Assembly (NCBI GenBank): GCA_011526585.1 | Contig: WYBB01000152.1 | Span: forward strand, 1-48,597 | Source of the DNA: Deltaproteobacteria bacterium | Lineage (GTDB): Bacteria; Myxococcota_A; UBA9042; PHBI01 | Direction: 5' to 3' | Length of the DNA stretch: 48,597 nucleotides | Shown: positions 39,901-48,050 of the stretch, piece after piece | Position numbering within the stretch: position 1 is the first letter of the stretch | How the letters are laid out: the number at the start of each line of letters is the position of its first letter | Notes under the pieces: model-generated | Database searches by the model: none | What the model was told of the DNA's origin: nothing | Seen by the model: only the letters and a program-made list of their open reading frames with translations | Position numbers and translations under genes: made by a program

Positions 39901-42413
39901 ACCTCGCTCCGCCACGTGCGGCCGCCGCCGGCGACGGTGACCCACTCGCTCTCCCACGTGCGCTGGATGAAGCGCAGCTCGAAGGCCTTGCCGGTGACGG
40001 CCGCGCCGTCGGGGGTGAGCGCGATCGCCTCGACCCCGACCTCCTCGCCGACCCCGACGAAGCTCTTGGAGGCCCGCACGCCGAGGTAGTGATCCGCCGA
40101 CTCGATGCGCACGCTGCCACGACCGGTGACCGTCTGCTCGTCGACGTCGGTGACCTCGACCTCGAGGCGCAGCGTCTGCGGGCCTTTCACCAGCGACTCG
40201 GCGAGCGCGTCGATCGGCGCCTCGATGACCAGCCTGCCGTCGGCGTCGAGCACCCCTTCGCCGCTGGCGATCGCCTCGACCGAGGTGCCCTCCGGCTCCC
40301 AGGTGTCATAGGACCAGCGCGGGACCTCGAAGGTGAACCCCGGGTACGCCGCCGGCGTGAACGCGGCGTCCTCGCGGTGCACCCACCAGCGCGCGCCGGC
40401 GTCGGCCATCGCGGCCCCGTAATAGTAGCGTCCGGTCGCCTCGCCGCGGATCGCGTCGACGCGCGTGCCCTCTTCGGTCGGCACCAGCGTCCGGACGAGC
40501 TCGCCGACCTGCACCTCGAAGGTGTTGGGGCGGTAGGCCTCGACGCGGAAGCTGCCGGCGAGGTGCCCGCTCGCCTCGTCGGTGACCGCGGTCTCGATGC
40601 GGTAGGTGCCGAGCGACGCGGCCTCCGGCAGCGGCAGGTCGAGCTCGAGGTCGCCGACCGCGCCGAGCTCGACGTCACGGGCGAGGATGCGATCCCCGAG
40701 CGGGTTGGTGATCGTCAGCGCGACGGTGCGCGACCTGACCGGATCGAGGCGACCGCTGCGCTCGACGCGCAGGAGGGCCTTGATGTGCACGGTCTCGCCC
40801 GCACGATAGACGCCGCGCTCGGTGAAGACGATGCCGCGCAGCCCGTGCGCCTCGGCGTTCCACGCCTGGTCCAGGCCGAACTCGTAGGGCTCGGTGCGGT
40901 TGGCGTACTCGGCGAGGTCGAGGAAGGCGAGGTCCTCACCGCGTGAGGCCATCAGGACGCGCACCTGCGAGCCCTCGCCGGTGGCGTCGCGGCGGCCGGG
41001 GCCGGTGGCGAGCCCGCGCGCGTCGGTGGTGGCGGTCCAGACGGTCTTGCCCTGGTCGTCGAGCGCGGCGATCTGGACACCCGACAGCGGCGTGTGGTCG
41101 ATGAGCGAAGTCACCCACACCAGCGTGTCTTCAGGCCCGGACTTCGCGGAGACGCCCAGCTCGGTCACCTGCACCAGCGCCTGGCGGAGCGGCGGCTCGT
41201 CGCTGTCGCCGATGTGCTCCGCCTCGACGCGCAGGTAGACCAGCCCGCGATCGGAGTCGCCGAGCGCCGGCGCGAGCGAGATCGGCACGTCGACGTGACC
41301 GGCGTCGACGCCGCGCGGCGAGATCGTCGCGCTCTTTGCGACCTCGGCGTCGGCGAAGGAGAGCCCGCCCCAGGACTCGAGGTTCTTGGCGAGGAAGGCC
41401 GGCAGGGTCTCGCGCGTGAGGCGGGTGAGGCCGACGGTGAGCGCGCCGGTGTAGGCGGCCCCGACCTTGATCGCAGGCGGGCCCGCGCCGACCGCCGGCG
41501 CGATGTAGCCGGTGCCGCGAGCGAGCGAGAGGCGGGCGCGCGGGGTCTCGACCTTGATCGTCGCTTCGAAGGGCGTGCGCAGCGGGTCGCCGTCGACGCT
41601 CTTGCAGGTGCCGCCGACCAGCACGCGGTACGCCTGGCCGACCCTGGTGTTCTTCGGGTGGAAGACGATCGACCAGCCCTCGACCGAGACCTTGCCGAGG
41701 TCGAGCGCGGGTACCGTGCGCACGCAACCCGCCAGCGTCGCCGCGTCGACCTGGCCGTTGAACGAGACCGTCCAGCGGTCCTCGCGCGTACACGCGGGCC
41801 AGCCGCACGAGACGCCGTTGACCCGTAGGGGCTCGGGCCCGCGGAAGTAGGAGACGATCTCCTGCCCGAGCGGTGGGGTCTCGCCGCTGCGCAAGGACGG
41901 CGCGACGCGCAACCGGTACCAGTGCCCCACCTGGAAGCGGGTCTCGGGGCGCAGGAACCAGATCGTCGCATCGTCCTGCGAGGCCTCGAGCGTGAGCCCG
42001 ACGCGGGTCGTGCGCCACGCGACGAGGTCCTCCTTGCTCGGCGCGCCGATGAGCTCGACCGCGTCGATGAGCGCCTCGGCCGTGACCGGCCGGGAGGTGC
42101 GCAACCAGATCGGCGCGTCGGCGTACTTGGTCGACGGGTACATCAAGGTCCCGGAGTCGATCGAGACGGTCAGCGGACCCGGCTCGGTCGACGGCGCGGT
42201 CGGCGCAAGGTCGGGCGTCTTCGGCGCGGACGCGCCCGGCTCCTCGGGGGGGAGCGCGACGCTCGCGACCGTGCGGTCGTCGACGAGCGCGCCCGGCGGG
42301 GGGAAGACCGGCGGGAGCACCGCCGGGGTCGGGCCGACGCGCGGTGGCTCCGACGAGGTGCAGGCGGCGAGCGCCATGAGAGCGATGGCGATGGACGAGG
42401 CGATGGTGCGCAT
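36948..42413 (-). CDS. Alpha-2-macroglobulin-like lipoprotein (protease inhibitor)
   Basis: Bacterial alpha-2-macroglobulins trap invading proteases by a thioester-bearing bait protein. The 1821-residue protein has lipobox signal MRTIASSIAIALMALAAC (Cys18), a Pro-rich linker, many fibronectin-like MG domains with an MG-type start (RGIVFTERGVYRAGETVHIKAL), the thioester site PYGCVEQTTGGTLPLLALSE with Cys1332 and Gln1335, a helical thioester domain (TMQTWSGGMGYWPGDTAPHPWGSVYAG split around), and a C-terminal receptor-like domain. The CxEQ thioester places it in the type linked with PBP1C (YfhM), not the thioester-less MagD type. GGAGG lies 4 bases before ATG 42413. It overlaps pbpC by four bases. 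Confidence 0.95.
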   Translation of the reverse strand: MRTIASSIAIALMALAACTSSEPPRVGPTPAVLPPVFPPPGALVDDRTVASVALPPEEPGASAPKTPDLAPTAPSTEPGPLTVSIDSGTLMYPSTKYADAPIWLRTSRPVTAEALIDAVELIGAPSKEDLVAWRTTRVGLTLEASQDDATIWFLRPETRFQVGHWYRLRVAPSLRSGETPPLGQEIVSYFRGPEPLRVNGVSCGWPACTREDRWTVSFNGQVDAATLAGCVRTVPALDLGKVSVEGWSIVFHPKNTRVGQAYRVLVGGTCKSVDGDPLRTPFEATIKVETPRARLSLARGTGYIAPAVGAGPPAIKVGAAYTGALTVGLTRLTRETLPAFLAKNLESWGGLSFADAEVAKSATISPRGVDAGHVDVPISLAPALGDSDRGLVYLRVEAEHIGDSDEPPLRQALVQVTELGVSAKSGPEDTLVWVTSLIDHTPLSGVQIAALDDQGKTVWTATTDARGLATGPGRRDATGEGSQVRVLMASRGEDLAFLDLAEYANRTEPYEFGLDQAWNAEAHGLRGIVFTERGVYRAGETVHIKALLRVERSGRLDPVRSRTVALTITNPLGDRILARDVELGAVGDLELDLPLPEAASLGTYRIETAVTDEASGHLAGSFRVEAYRPNTFEVQVGELVRTLVPTEEGTRVDAIRGEATGRYYYGAAMADAGARWWVHREDAAFTPAAYPGFTFEVPRWSYDTWEPEGTSVEAIASGEGVLDADGRLVIEAPIDALAESLVKGPQTLRLEVEVTDVDEQTVTGRGSVRIESADHYLGVRASKSFVGVGEEVGVEAIALTPDGAAVTGKAFELRFIQRTWESEWVTVAGGGRTWRSEVREDVLSRQRMTSAAEPVKASFAPPRSGLYWIEVEGKDDQGRAVKARESVWVWGEGASWAGNDQGHVDLVPAQERWKVGETARFVVQSPFLRAQALVTVEVNGVVWRDVRVLEGTAPLLEVPVSDAMMPNAFVSLVMVGVPPGGGPDAEAEVRIGYERIEVDTAERRVAVTVTPDAPRHAPGEPVRVRVELGDAEGRPVAGQVTFMAVDEGVLSLTGYRTPDPHKAFYRPRSLAVVTSEARKQLWSKLVADDGMKSDWGGGGEGGEATNYRAAFATTAAFFPDVVVGPDGKAEVSFDLPDNLTTFRLMAVAATVDGRFGQGESEVEVAKPLLVRPGLPRFLSVGDRVDARAVVQALDPELSGEVVVTAAVSGPVRIEGEDEARIAASAKATPVVFDVRATEPGLATFAFTVSGRRGATPVSDAVQIQVPVLWPAATRSAIASGLIAPSDDASATSLQIPDWVRDDIGGVTVTLTSTRLGELLPGLDYLLEYPYGCVEQTTGGTLPLLALSELQSGFSLPGITPEQVRVRAQAGLDRLRTMQTWSGGMGYWPGDTAPHPWGSVYAGMALVRASRIAGLEVPASSIERLSSYLRDMLRDQAASAREEWHSEIEVVKPFAAWVLAQAGTPEPAYHAAIFAERDKLPDFGKLLLALAISESHGDATMAATLLDEVIATVRVDGARARIERQADAYYWSSTMDSDVRSMALLAMALEAIRPGDPLLAKVQQGLLDERESGRWMSTQDNAFAILALAGTFLATERAGARFTASVEVDGQVWLSEAMSSDDPAPKTLHLPMYLARKASGKELVIKREGDDAPVYFTLRFDYAPAQVPDKPLTQGFEITRRYRIATGPRAGQEATELEPGDLVRVDVAVRTVEDRRYVAVDDPLPAGLEPVTLDFDTTRSSLAALVGEEPRQWWRPTIFNFKEQKDDRVLAFADVMPAGTHTFTYLARATSAGSFMAPSARVHEMYHPGVFGQSQATRVAVR

Positions 42414-42600
42414 GGGGCCTCCGAACGTGTTGGGCGTCGACAGCGCGCCACGGCTTGTGGCCTGCTCGCTGATGAGGGACCCGCCACACCCTCGCAATCC
42501 TCGTGCCATGGCCTCGTTCGCCATGGGACGGGCGGGCGTCGGACCGAGCGTGGTCGCCGTGCCACAGCCCGCGTGGTTCTCGGGACACGGACCGCCAGCC

Positions 42601-42629
42601 TTGACGCTCGCCGCTCGATTGCTTAGGCA
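42601..42629 (+). promoter_or_regulatory. Putative promoter of the phosphonopyruvate-decarboxylase-like gene
   Basis: TTGACG and TAGGCA are spaced 17 bases apart, 36 bases before the ATG at 42666. The same -10 (TAGGCA) occurs upstream of the TPP riboswitch. Confidence 0.45.
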
Positions 42630-42665
42630 CACCCGCTCGCTCCCGACGGAGCGGAGGAGGCGAAG

Positions 42666-43799
42666 ATGACGCTCGAATGCGGTACGCTCTACGGGTGGTT
42701 GAAGGAAGCCGGGCTCGACTTCTACGCGGGCGTGCCCGACTCCCTCCTCAAGGACTTCTGCGCCTATGTGACCGACCACACGCCGGCGGAACGTAACTTC
42801 ATCACCGCCAACGAGGGCAGCGCCGTGGCGCTGGCGGCCGGCCACTTTCTCGCCAGCGGCAGGCCCGGCGTGGTCTACCTCCAGAACTCCGGCCTCGGCA
42901 ACACGGTCAACCCGCTGACCTCACTGGCCGATCAGGCGGTGTACGGGATCCCGATGCTGCTGGTGATCGGCTGGCGCGGTGAGCCGGGCAAGAAGGACGA
43001 GCCGCAGCACGTCAAGATGGGTGGAATCACGCGTGCCGTGCTCGACGCGATCGGGGTCGAGCACGCCGAGCTCCCCCAGGAGCCCGACGCCGCCCGCGCC
43101 GCCGTCGCGCTCGCCTCGGAGCACCTGCAGGCGCGCCCGGCGCCCTACGCGCTGCTCGTGCGCGCCGGCACCTTCGACAAGTACAAGCTCCGGAACAAGC
43201 CGAGCTCGCCCTACGCGATGAGCCGCGAGGAGGCGATCGGGCTCCTGCTCGACCACATGCCCGCGGGCGCGAAGATCGTCGCGACCACCGGCATGCCCTC
43301 GCGCGAGCTCTACGAGCATCGTGAGGCCCGCGGTCAGGGCCACGACACCGACTTCCTCATCGTCGGCTCGATGGGCCACTCGTCGCAGATCGCGCTCGGG
43401 ATCGCCCTCGAGGATCGCGCGCGCAAGGTCTACTGCCTCGACGGCGACGGCGCGGTGCTCATGCACATGGGCGGCCTCGCCTCGATCGGCACGAGCGGCT
43501 GCACGAACTACAAGCACATCTGCCTCAACAACGGCGCCCACGACTCGGTCGGCGGCCAGCCGACGGTCGCCTTCGAGGTCGACCTGGCCGGCGTGGCCCG
43601 GGCTTGCGGCTACCCCGCGGTCTTCGTCGCCAAGAGCGCCGCCGAGCTCGCCGAGGTCTACCCGGCCTTCGAGGCTGCCTCCGGCCCGGCCTTCCTGGAG
43701 GTGCGCGTCAAGGTCGGCCACCGCGACGATCTCGGCCGCCCGAAGATGACACCGGCCGAGCTCAAGGCGGTGTACATGGCCACCCTTCGCAAGTCCTGA
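42666..43799 (+). CDS. aepY: Phosphonopyruvate decarboxylase-like ThDP enzyme
   Basis: The 377-residue protein is of the thiamine-diphosphate-dependent phosphonopyruvate/sulfopyruvate decarboxylase class. Visible are FYAGVPDSLLKDFCAYV and FITANEGSAVALAAGHF (N-terminal, with the activating Glu in NEGSA), YLQNSGLGNTVNPLTSLA, GWRGEPGKKDEPQHVKMG, SMGHSSQIALGIAL and the ThDP-binding CLDGDGAVLMHMG through LNNGAHDSVGGQPT motif. All ThDP residues are present. The reaction would be phosphonopyruvate to phosphonoacetaldehyde, the step that drives phosphonate biosynthesis; but PEP mutase (aepX), AEP transaminase and other phosphonate genes are absent from the window, so the substrate may differ. GGAGGAGG lies 7 bases before the ATG. 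Confidence 0.85.
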   Translation: MTLECGTLYGWLKEAGLDFYAGVPDSLLKDFCAYVTDHTPAERNFITANEGSAVALAAGHFLASGRPGVVYLQNSGLGNTVNPLTSLADQAVYGIPMLLVIGWRGEPGKKDEPQHVKMGGITRAVLDAIGVEHAELPQEPDAARAAVALASEHLQARPAPYALLVRAGTFDKYKLRNKPSSPYAMSREEAIGLLLDHMPAGAKIVATTGMPSRELYEHREARGQGHDTDFLIVGSMGHSSQIALGIALEDRARKVYCLDGDGAVLMHMGGLASIGTSGCTNYKHICLNNGAHDSVGGQPTVAFEVDLAGVARACGYPAVFVAKSAAELAEVYPAFEAASGPAFLEVRVKVGHRDDLGRPKMTPAELKAVYMATLRKS

Positions 43800-43868
43800 C
43801 GCCCTCCGGCGTCGCCGACCACGTCGGATGAAACGACGCCGCGATCCCACCCGTTCGCACCCCGGTGC

Positions 43869-43897
43869 TTTACGATCCGCGCGCATTCGGCTAGGCA
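43869..43897 (+). promoter_or_regulatory. Putative promoter of thiC operon
   Basis: TTTACG and TAGGCA are spaced by 17 bases, placing the transcription start near 43904, right at the 5' end of the riboswitch aptamer. Confidence 0.45.
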
Positions 43898-43904
43898 CTC
43901 GTCA

Positions 43905-43984
43905 TCGCTCGGGGCGCGCGATCGATTCGCGCTGAGAAGCACCCGTCGAACCTGATCCGGTTCATACCGGCGGAGGGAAGCGAG
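43905..43984 (+). promoter_or_regulatory. TPP riboswitch (THI element)
   Basis: The conserved THI box is unmistakable: TCGCTCGGGG at the start, GCTGAGAAGCACCC, then GAACCTGATCCGGTTCATAC and CGGCGGAGGGAAGCG at the end; P1 pairs TCGCT with AGCGA. Binding of thiamine pyrophosphate should reduce expression of the following thiC. The 44 bases between aptamer and ATG contain GAGG 6 bases before the start but no T-tract, so control is more likely translational than by termination. Confidence 0.95.
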
Positions 43985-44028
43985 CCGATGAGACGCCCGC
44001 GATCCCCCGACGACCCCGCGAGGCGCCG

Positions 44029-45804
44029 ATGTCGACACCCACCTTCCCCCTCCCCCACCATGGCGCCGCCAACCCGTCGAGCCGCGCCGAGGGCACCTCG
44101 CCCGGATCGTTTTCGCTCGCGCCCGAGATCGGCGGCCCGCGCACCTTCTCCTCGCCCGACACCCCGGGCATGCCGGCGCCGAGCGACAAGACCGCCTGGG
44201 ACTTCATGCCCGCCGACTGGACCTTCGACGGCCAGCGCTGGCACGCGCCGGCCGGCTTCGAGCCGGTCACCCAGCTCGAGCACGCGCGCCTCGGGATCGT
44301 CACCCCCGAGATGCGCCGGGTCGCCGAGCGCGAGAGCCACCTGAGCCCGGAGCAGGTGCGCGACGAGGTCGCGGCCGGCCGCATGATCATCCCGGCCAAC
44401 AAGGTGCACCTGTCGTACCGACTCGACCCGATGGCGATCGGCCGCGCCTCGAAGACCAAGGTCAACGCCAACATGGGCGCCTCGCCCGTCGCCAGCTCGA
44501 CCGACGAGGAGGTCGACAAGCTCCGCTGGGCCGAACGCTGGGGCGCCGACACCGTGATGGATCTCTCGACCGGCGGCGATCTCGACCAGACGCGCGAGGC
44601 GATCATCCGCGCCTCCACGGTGCCGATCGGCACCGTGCCGATCTACTCGATGATCATCGGCCGCCGCATCGAGGACCTCGGCTACGCCGACATCCTCGAG
44701 TCGCTCCTGCACCAGGCCCAGCAGGGCGTCGACTACTTCACCGTGCACGCCGGCGTGCTGCGCGCGCACCTGCCGCTCGTGCGCGATCGCCTGATCGGCA
44801 TCGTCTCGCGCGGCGGCTCGCTGCTCGCCAAGTGGATGCTGGCGCACGGCGAAGACAACCCGATGTACACGCTCTTCGATGACATCTGCGCGATCATGCG
44901 CCGCTACGACGTCAGCTTCTCGCTCGGCGACGGCCTGCGCCCCGGCGGCCTGGCGGACGCGACCGACGCCGCCCAGCTCGCCGAGCTGGCGTCGCTCGGC
45001 GAGCTCACCGAGCGCGCCTGGCGCAAGGGTGTGCAGGTCATGGTCGAGGGCCCGGGCCACGTGCCCTTCGATCAGATCGAGTACAACATGAAGCTGCAGC
45101 GCCGCCTCTGCCACGGCGCGCCCTTCTACGTGCTCGGCCCGCTCGTCACCGACATCTTCCCCGGCTACGACCACATCACGAGCTGCATCGGCGCGACCGC
45201 CGCCGCCTACCACGGCGCCGCCATGCTCTGCTACGTCACGCCCAAGGAACACGTCGGCCTGCCCAAGAAGGACGACGTCAAGCAGGGCTGCATCGCCTAC
45301 AAGATCGCCGCGCACGCCGCCGACGTCGCGCTCGGGATCCCCGGCGCGCGCGACCGCGACGACGAGCTCACCAAGGCGCGCGCCGCGCTCAACTGGGAGC
45401 GCCACTTCGAGCTCGCCTTCGACGGCGAGTACGCACGCGCGCTGCACGACGAGGACCTCGACGTCGACACCGACTTCTGCGCGATGTGCGGACACGACTG
45501 GTGCTCGGTCAGGATCTCCAAGGAGATCCAGGAGTTCTCTAGCGGCAAGGACGCCCTCTCGCAGCGCGCGCGCGTCTTGCGCTCGCCGGCGCTCACCGCC
45601 GAGCAGCGCGCCGTGCTCGAGAAGCGCGGCGTGCTCTCGCCCGAGGAGATCCACCGCCTCGCCTCGAAGACGCGCGACGCGCTCGGCGCCTCCGACAAGA
45701 AGGCCGCCTGCCACTCCGATCTCGCCGACGACGCGTCCGCGGTGCGCATCCAGGAGGCGACCATCGTCGGCTCGGCGCTGGTCGACGCCTCCACCGCGCC
45801 GTGA
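44029..45804 (+). CDS. thiC: Phosphomethylpyrimidine synthase ThiC
   Basis: ThiC is the radical-SAM enzyme that turns aminoimidazole ribotide into the pyrimidine of thiamine. The 591-residue protein shows the C-terminal cluster motif CAMCGHDWC (C484, C487, C492), [21 protein letters not shown] (split across), [20 protein letters not shown], and [20 protein letters not shown]. Length and order match the bacterial family with the N-terminal ThiC-associated domain. The gene sits directly behind the TPP riboswitch, and the 3' end overlaps the next gene by four bases. No other thiamine gene is in the window. The neighbouring upstream decarboxylase consumes ThDP, the pathway product. Confidence 0.98.
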   Translation: MSTPTFPLPHHGAANPSSRAEGTSPGSFSLAPEIGGPRTFSSPDTPGMPAPSDKTAWDFMPADWTFDGQRWHAPAGFEPVTQLEHARLGIVTPEMRRVAERESHLSPEQVRDEVAAGRMIIPANKVHLSYRLDPMAIGRASKTKVNANMGASPVASSTDEEVDKLRWAERWGADTVMDLSTGGDLDQTREAIIRASTVPIGTVPIYSMIIGRRIEDLGYADILESLLHQAQQGVDYFTVHAGVLRAHLPLVRDRLIGIVSRGGSLLAKWMLAHGEDNPMYTLFDDICAIMRRYDVSFSLGDGLRPGGLADATDAAQLAELASLGELTERAWRKGVQVMVEGPGHVPFDQIEYNMKLQRRLCHGAPFYVLGPLVTDIFPGYDHITSCIGATAAAYHGAAMLCYVTPKEHVGLPKKDDVKQGCIAYKIAAHAADVALGIPGARDRDDELTKARAALNWERHFELAFDGEYARALHDEDLDVDTDFCAMCGHDWCSVRISKEIQEFSSGKDALSQRARVLRSPALTAEQRAVLEKRGVLSPEEIHRLASKTRDALGASDKKAACHSDLADDASAVRIQEATIVGSALVDASTAP

Positions 45805-47270
45805 TCGCTCCGGGCGGCGCGACCGCGCTCGTCGTGCTCGCGTGCCTCGGCGCACCCTCGCGCGCGGAGGAGCCGCGACCGCTGCGCATCGTGCCGGCGA
45901 TGCAGGCGATCCAGCTCGGCGCGACCACCGCGCTCTGGGCCCCCGACCTGCGCTCGATCCTCGGCCATGACCGCGAAGGTCAGCGCCTCTGGCGCGTGGC
46001 GACCGGCGATCCGGGCGGCCCCCGCGATCTCGCGCGCCTCGGCGACAACCTCCTCGCCGAGGCCGGCGGGGAGGCCCTGCTCATCGCGCCCGGCGACGGC
46101 CGCGTGCTCGGCCGGCGCTCGATCATCGCGCCGGTCGCGGCGAGGGCCGCGCCGACGACCTCCGATCTCCCGGTCCCCGAGCCCTGCCGCGTCACGGCTC
46201 ACGGCGGCGCCTGTGCGCTCCGCTGCCCCTGCAGCTTCGAGGTCGTGCGCTGTGACGACCTCTCGCCGCTCGGCCCCGCGGCGCGGCTCCCCGCGGTCGA
46301 TCCCATGAGCCTCACGCACGTCGGCGCATCCCGCTGCCCGAGCTTCTCGGGTGCGCTGCTCGGTCGCGCCGAGGACGTCGTCATCACGAGCTTCCCCGAC
46401 ACGCCCGCCACGGCCGGCAAGCCCTTCTTCGGCGTGAGCGAGATCGTCGTCGCCCGCGACGCGCGCACCGGTGAGGAGCGCTGGCGCTCGAGCGAGCCCG
46501 GCTTCTTCGACGAGGCGCTCGCAGGCGTCGCTGCCGACGGGGTCTGCTACGCGGGGAGCCGCGCAGGCACATTGACCGTCTTCGATTGTCAGAGAGCGAC
46601 CGTGCTCTGGCGTCGCCCGCTCGCCCGCGCGCGCGGGAGCGCGCTCCAGATCGAGGTCGTCGGAGATGGGCTCCTCGTGCGCGATGGGGTCTCGGTCGGG
46701 CTCTTCGATCCACGCACCGGTCATGCGCGCTGGCAGGTCGACCTGCCGCCCGATCGCCTCGCGCTCCTCGCCGGCTCAGCCGGTCCCGCCGACGGCGGCG
46801 CACCCGAGCGAAGCCTGCCGAGCGCGATCAGGAGCGCGCGCATCCTGCGGCTCGACGACGGCGCCAGGCTCGGCGAGATCGTGCTGCCCACCGGCACGGA
46901 GCGCTGGCCCCGCCGCTTCGCCGACCCGGCGGGCGGCACGTCGGGCTGGATCGTGATGTCGCCCAAGCGCGTCGAGGCGTACGACGAGCGCGGCCAGCTG
47001 CTCGGCGGCGTGGGCTCCTCGCACACGCTCACCGACTACGTCGCGGGCGACGCGGCCGACGTCGCCGTCTGGGATCCCCTCGCGCTCACGGTGGCGACGC
47101 TGACGTCGACACGCCCGGCGACGGCCTGGAACCTCGCGCCGGCCCGCGTGATCGCCTTCGAGGGCGCGCTCGGACCGGGCGGCCTCGTCGTGCTCGTCGA
47201 CGGTCGGGGCCCCTGGGATCCCAAGGACCCCACGACCTTCGGCGAAGCGCGCTTCTATCGGATCCCATGA
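45801..47270 (+). CDS. PQQ-like beta-propeller exported protein
   Basis: A 489-residue protein with N-terminal signal ([20 protein letters not shown], then RAEEPRP), cleaved after A or, if VLAC is a lipobox, lipid-modified at Cys15. The rest shows propeller-type repeats: [50 protein letters not shown] and similar D-x-x-T-G-x-x-x-W strand ends, which resemble PQQ-enzyme or outer-membrane assembly BamB-like repeats. Cys-rich segment [16 protein letters not shown] lies near 130-150. The GTG start overlaps the thiC stop (GTGA), so expression is tied to thiC and the riboswitch. The role is unknown; no catalytic motif. Confidence 0.75.
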   Translation: MIAPGGATALVVLACLGAPSRAEEPRPLRIVPAMQAIQLGATTALWAPDLRSILGHDREGQRLWRVATGDPGGPRDLARLGDNLLAEAGGEALLIAPGDGRVLGRRSIIAPVAARAAPTTSDLPVPEPCRVTAHGGACALRCPCSFEVVRCDDLSPLGPAARLPAVDPMSLTHVGASRCPSFSGALLGRAEDVVITSFPDTPATAGKPFFGVSEIVVARDARTGEERWRSSEPGFFDEALAGVAADGVCYAGSRAGTLTVFDCQRATVLWRRPLARARGSALQIEVVGDGLLVRDGVSVGLFDPRTGHARWQVDLPPDRLALLAGSAGPADGGAPERSLPSAIRSARILRLDDGARLGEIVLPTGTERWPRRFADPAGGTSGWIVMSPKRVEAYDERGQLLGGVGSSHTLTDYVAGDAADVAVWDPLALTVATLTSTRPATAWNLAPARVIAFEGALGPGGLVVLVDGRGPWDPKDPTTFGEARFYRIP

Positions 47271-47279
47271 CGCCCCGAG

Positions 47280-47807
47280 TCACGGCGGACCCGGCCCGGT
47301 CGGGCTCGGCACCGCCGCCCGCGCCTCGGCCGCGAGCCAGCCCCAGCGCCCGCGCACCCGCGCCCCCTCCCGCCACGAGAGCCCGATCCACGCCTCGTAC
47401 GGCCCCGCCTCGCGCGGACAGACCGCGACGTCGAGGTCGAGCTGCGCGCCGGGCAAGAGCGTCTGGCGCACCTCCCCAAGCGGCGTCTCGAGCGCGCGCG
47501 TCGGCGCGAGCAGGCGCCACGCACCGGGATCCCCGTCGAGGACCAGCGCCTCGAGCGCGACCACCTGCGCCGTGCGGTTGACCACCGCCAGCGCCTCGCG
47601 CGTGCAGCGACCGAGCGCGACCGCCCGCGCCGAGTCGAGCGGCACCCGATAGGCGCGCCGATCGTCGAGCCGCCGCCCCCAGATCCCGATCAGCTCGACC
47701 TCGCCCGCGTGCACGAGCGCCACCTCGTCACGGCCGTCGGCACAGCCGCTCGTCATCACGCCGAGCACCCATGCCCCCGCCACGATCCAGGCGACCGCGT
47801 CCTTCAT
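47280..47807 (-). CDS. Small hypothetical lipoprotein
   Basis: A 175-residue protein starting MKDAVAWIVAGAWVLGVMTSGC (lipobox TSGC, Cys22), then a short beta-rich region with VALVHAGEVELIGIWGRRLD, LALVNRT-like strands and two later Cys. No known domain. Start at 47807 is preferred to 47819 because GGAGG lies 5 bases upstream of it. It is convergent with the propeller gene, which ends 9 bases away. Confidence 0.65.
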   Translation of the reverse strand: MKDAVAWIVAGAWVLGVMTSGCADGRDEVALVHAGEVELIGIWGRRLDDRRAYRVPLDSARAVALGRCTREALAVVNRTAQVVALEALVLDGDPGAWRLLAPTRALETPLGEVRQTLLPGAQLDLDVAVCPREAGPYEAWIGLSWREGARVRGRWGWLAAEARAAVPSPTGPGPP

Positions 47808-47881
47808 CCCAACCTCCATCGGCGCGCCTCGACAGCGGCCACGTGCAGGACAAGTCGCTCTGGCGCGCACTTTGGCCGGCG

Positions 47882-47995
47882 ATGAAAAACGACGCCCCGC
47901 CTCGCAGGCCGCCGCGCGCGATCCCGCCGTGTCCCGGGTGTCCCACGAGGTGTGCCACTGAGACACTATTCATGTCGTATTACGAACGACCTTGA
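47882..47995 (+). CDS. Possible very short ORF with a Cys motif
   Basis: A 37-codon frame (MKNDAPPRRPPRAIPPCPGC, then PTRCATETLFMSYYERP) in the 230-base gap before the metH-like gene. It holds CPGCPTRC. There is no clear Shine-Dalgarno and the composition is near that of neighbouring non-coding DNA, so it may not be translated. Weak call. Confidence 0.2.
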   Translation: MKNDAPPRRPPRAIPPCPGCPTRCATETLFMSYYERP

Positions 47996-48050
47996 AGCGC
48001 GACCTCCGCCATGGGTTTTGCGCGCGATGCCTGCTACGTTTCGCCGCGCA

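Noticed and set aside
42666..43799. A phosphonate biosynthesis cluster
   Set aside because: No PEP mutase, transaminase or phosphonate transporter gene is nearby.
47820..48050. SAM or cobalamin riboswitch upstream of the metH-like gene
   Set aside because: No conserved B12 box or SAM/SAH-riboswitch core could be recognised.
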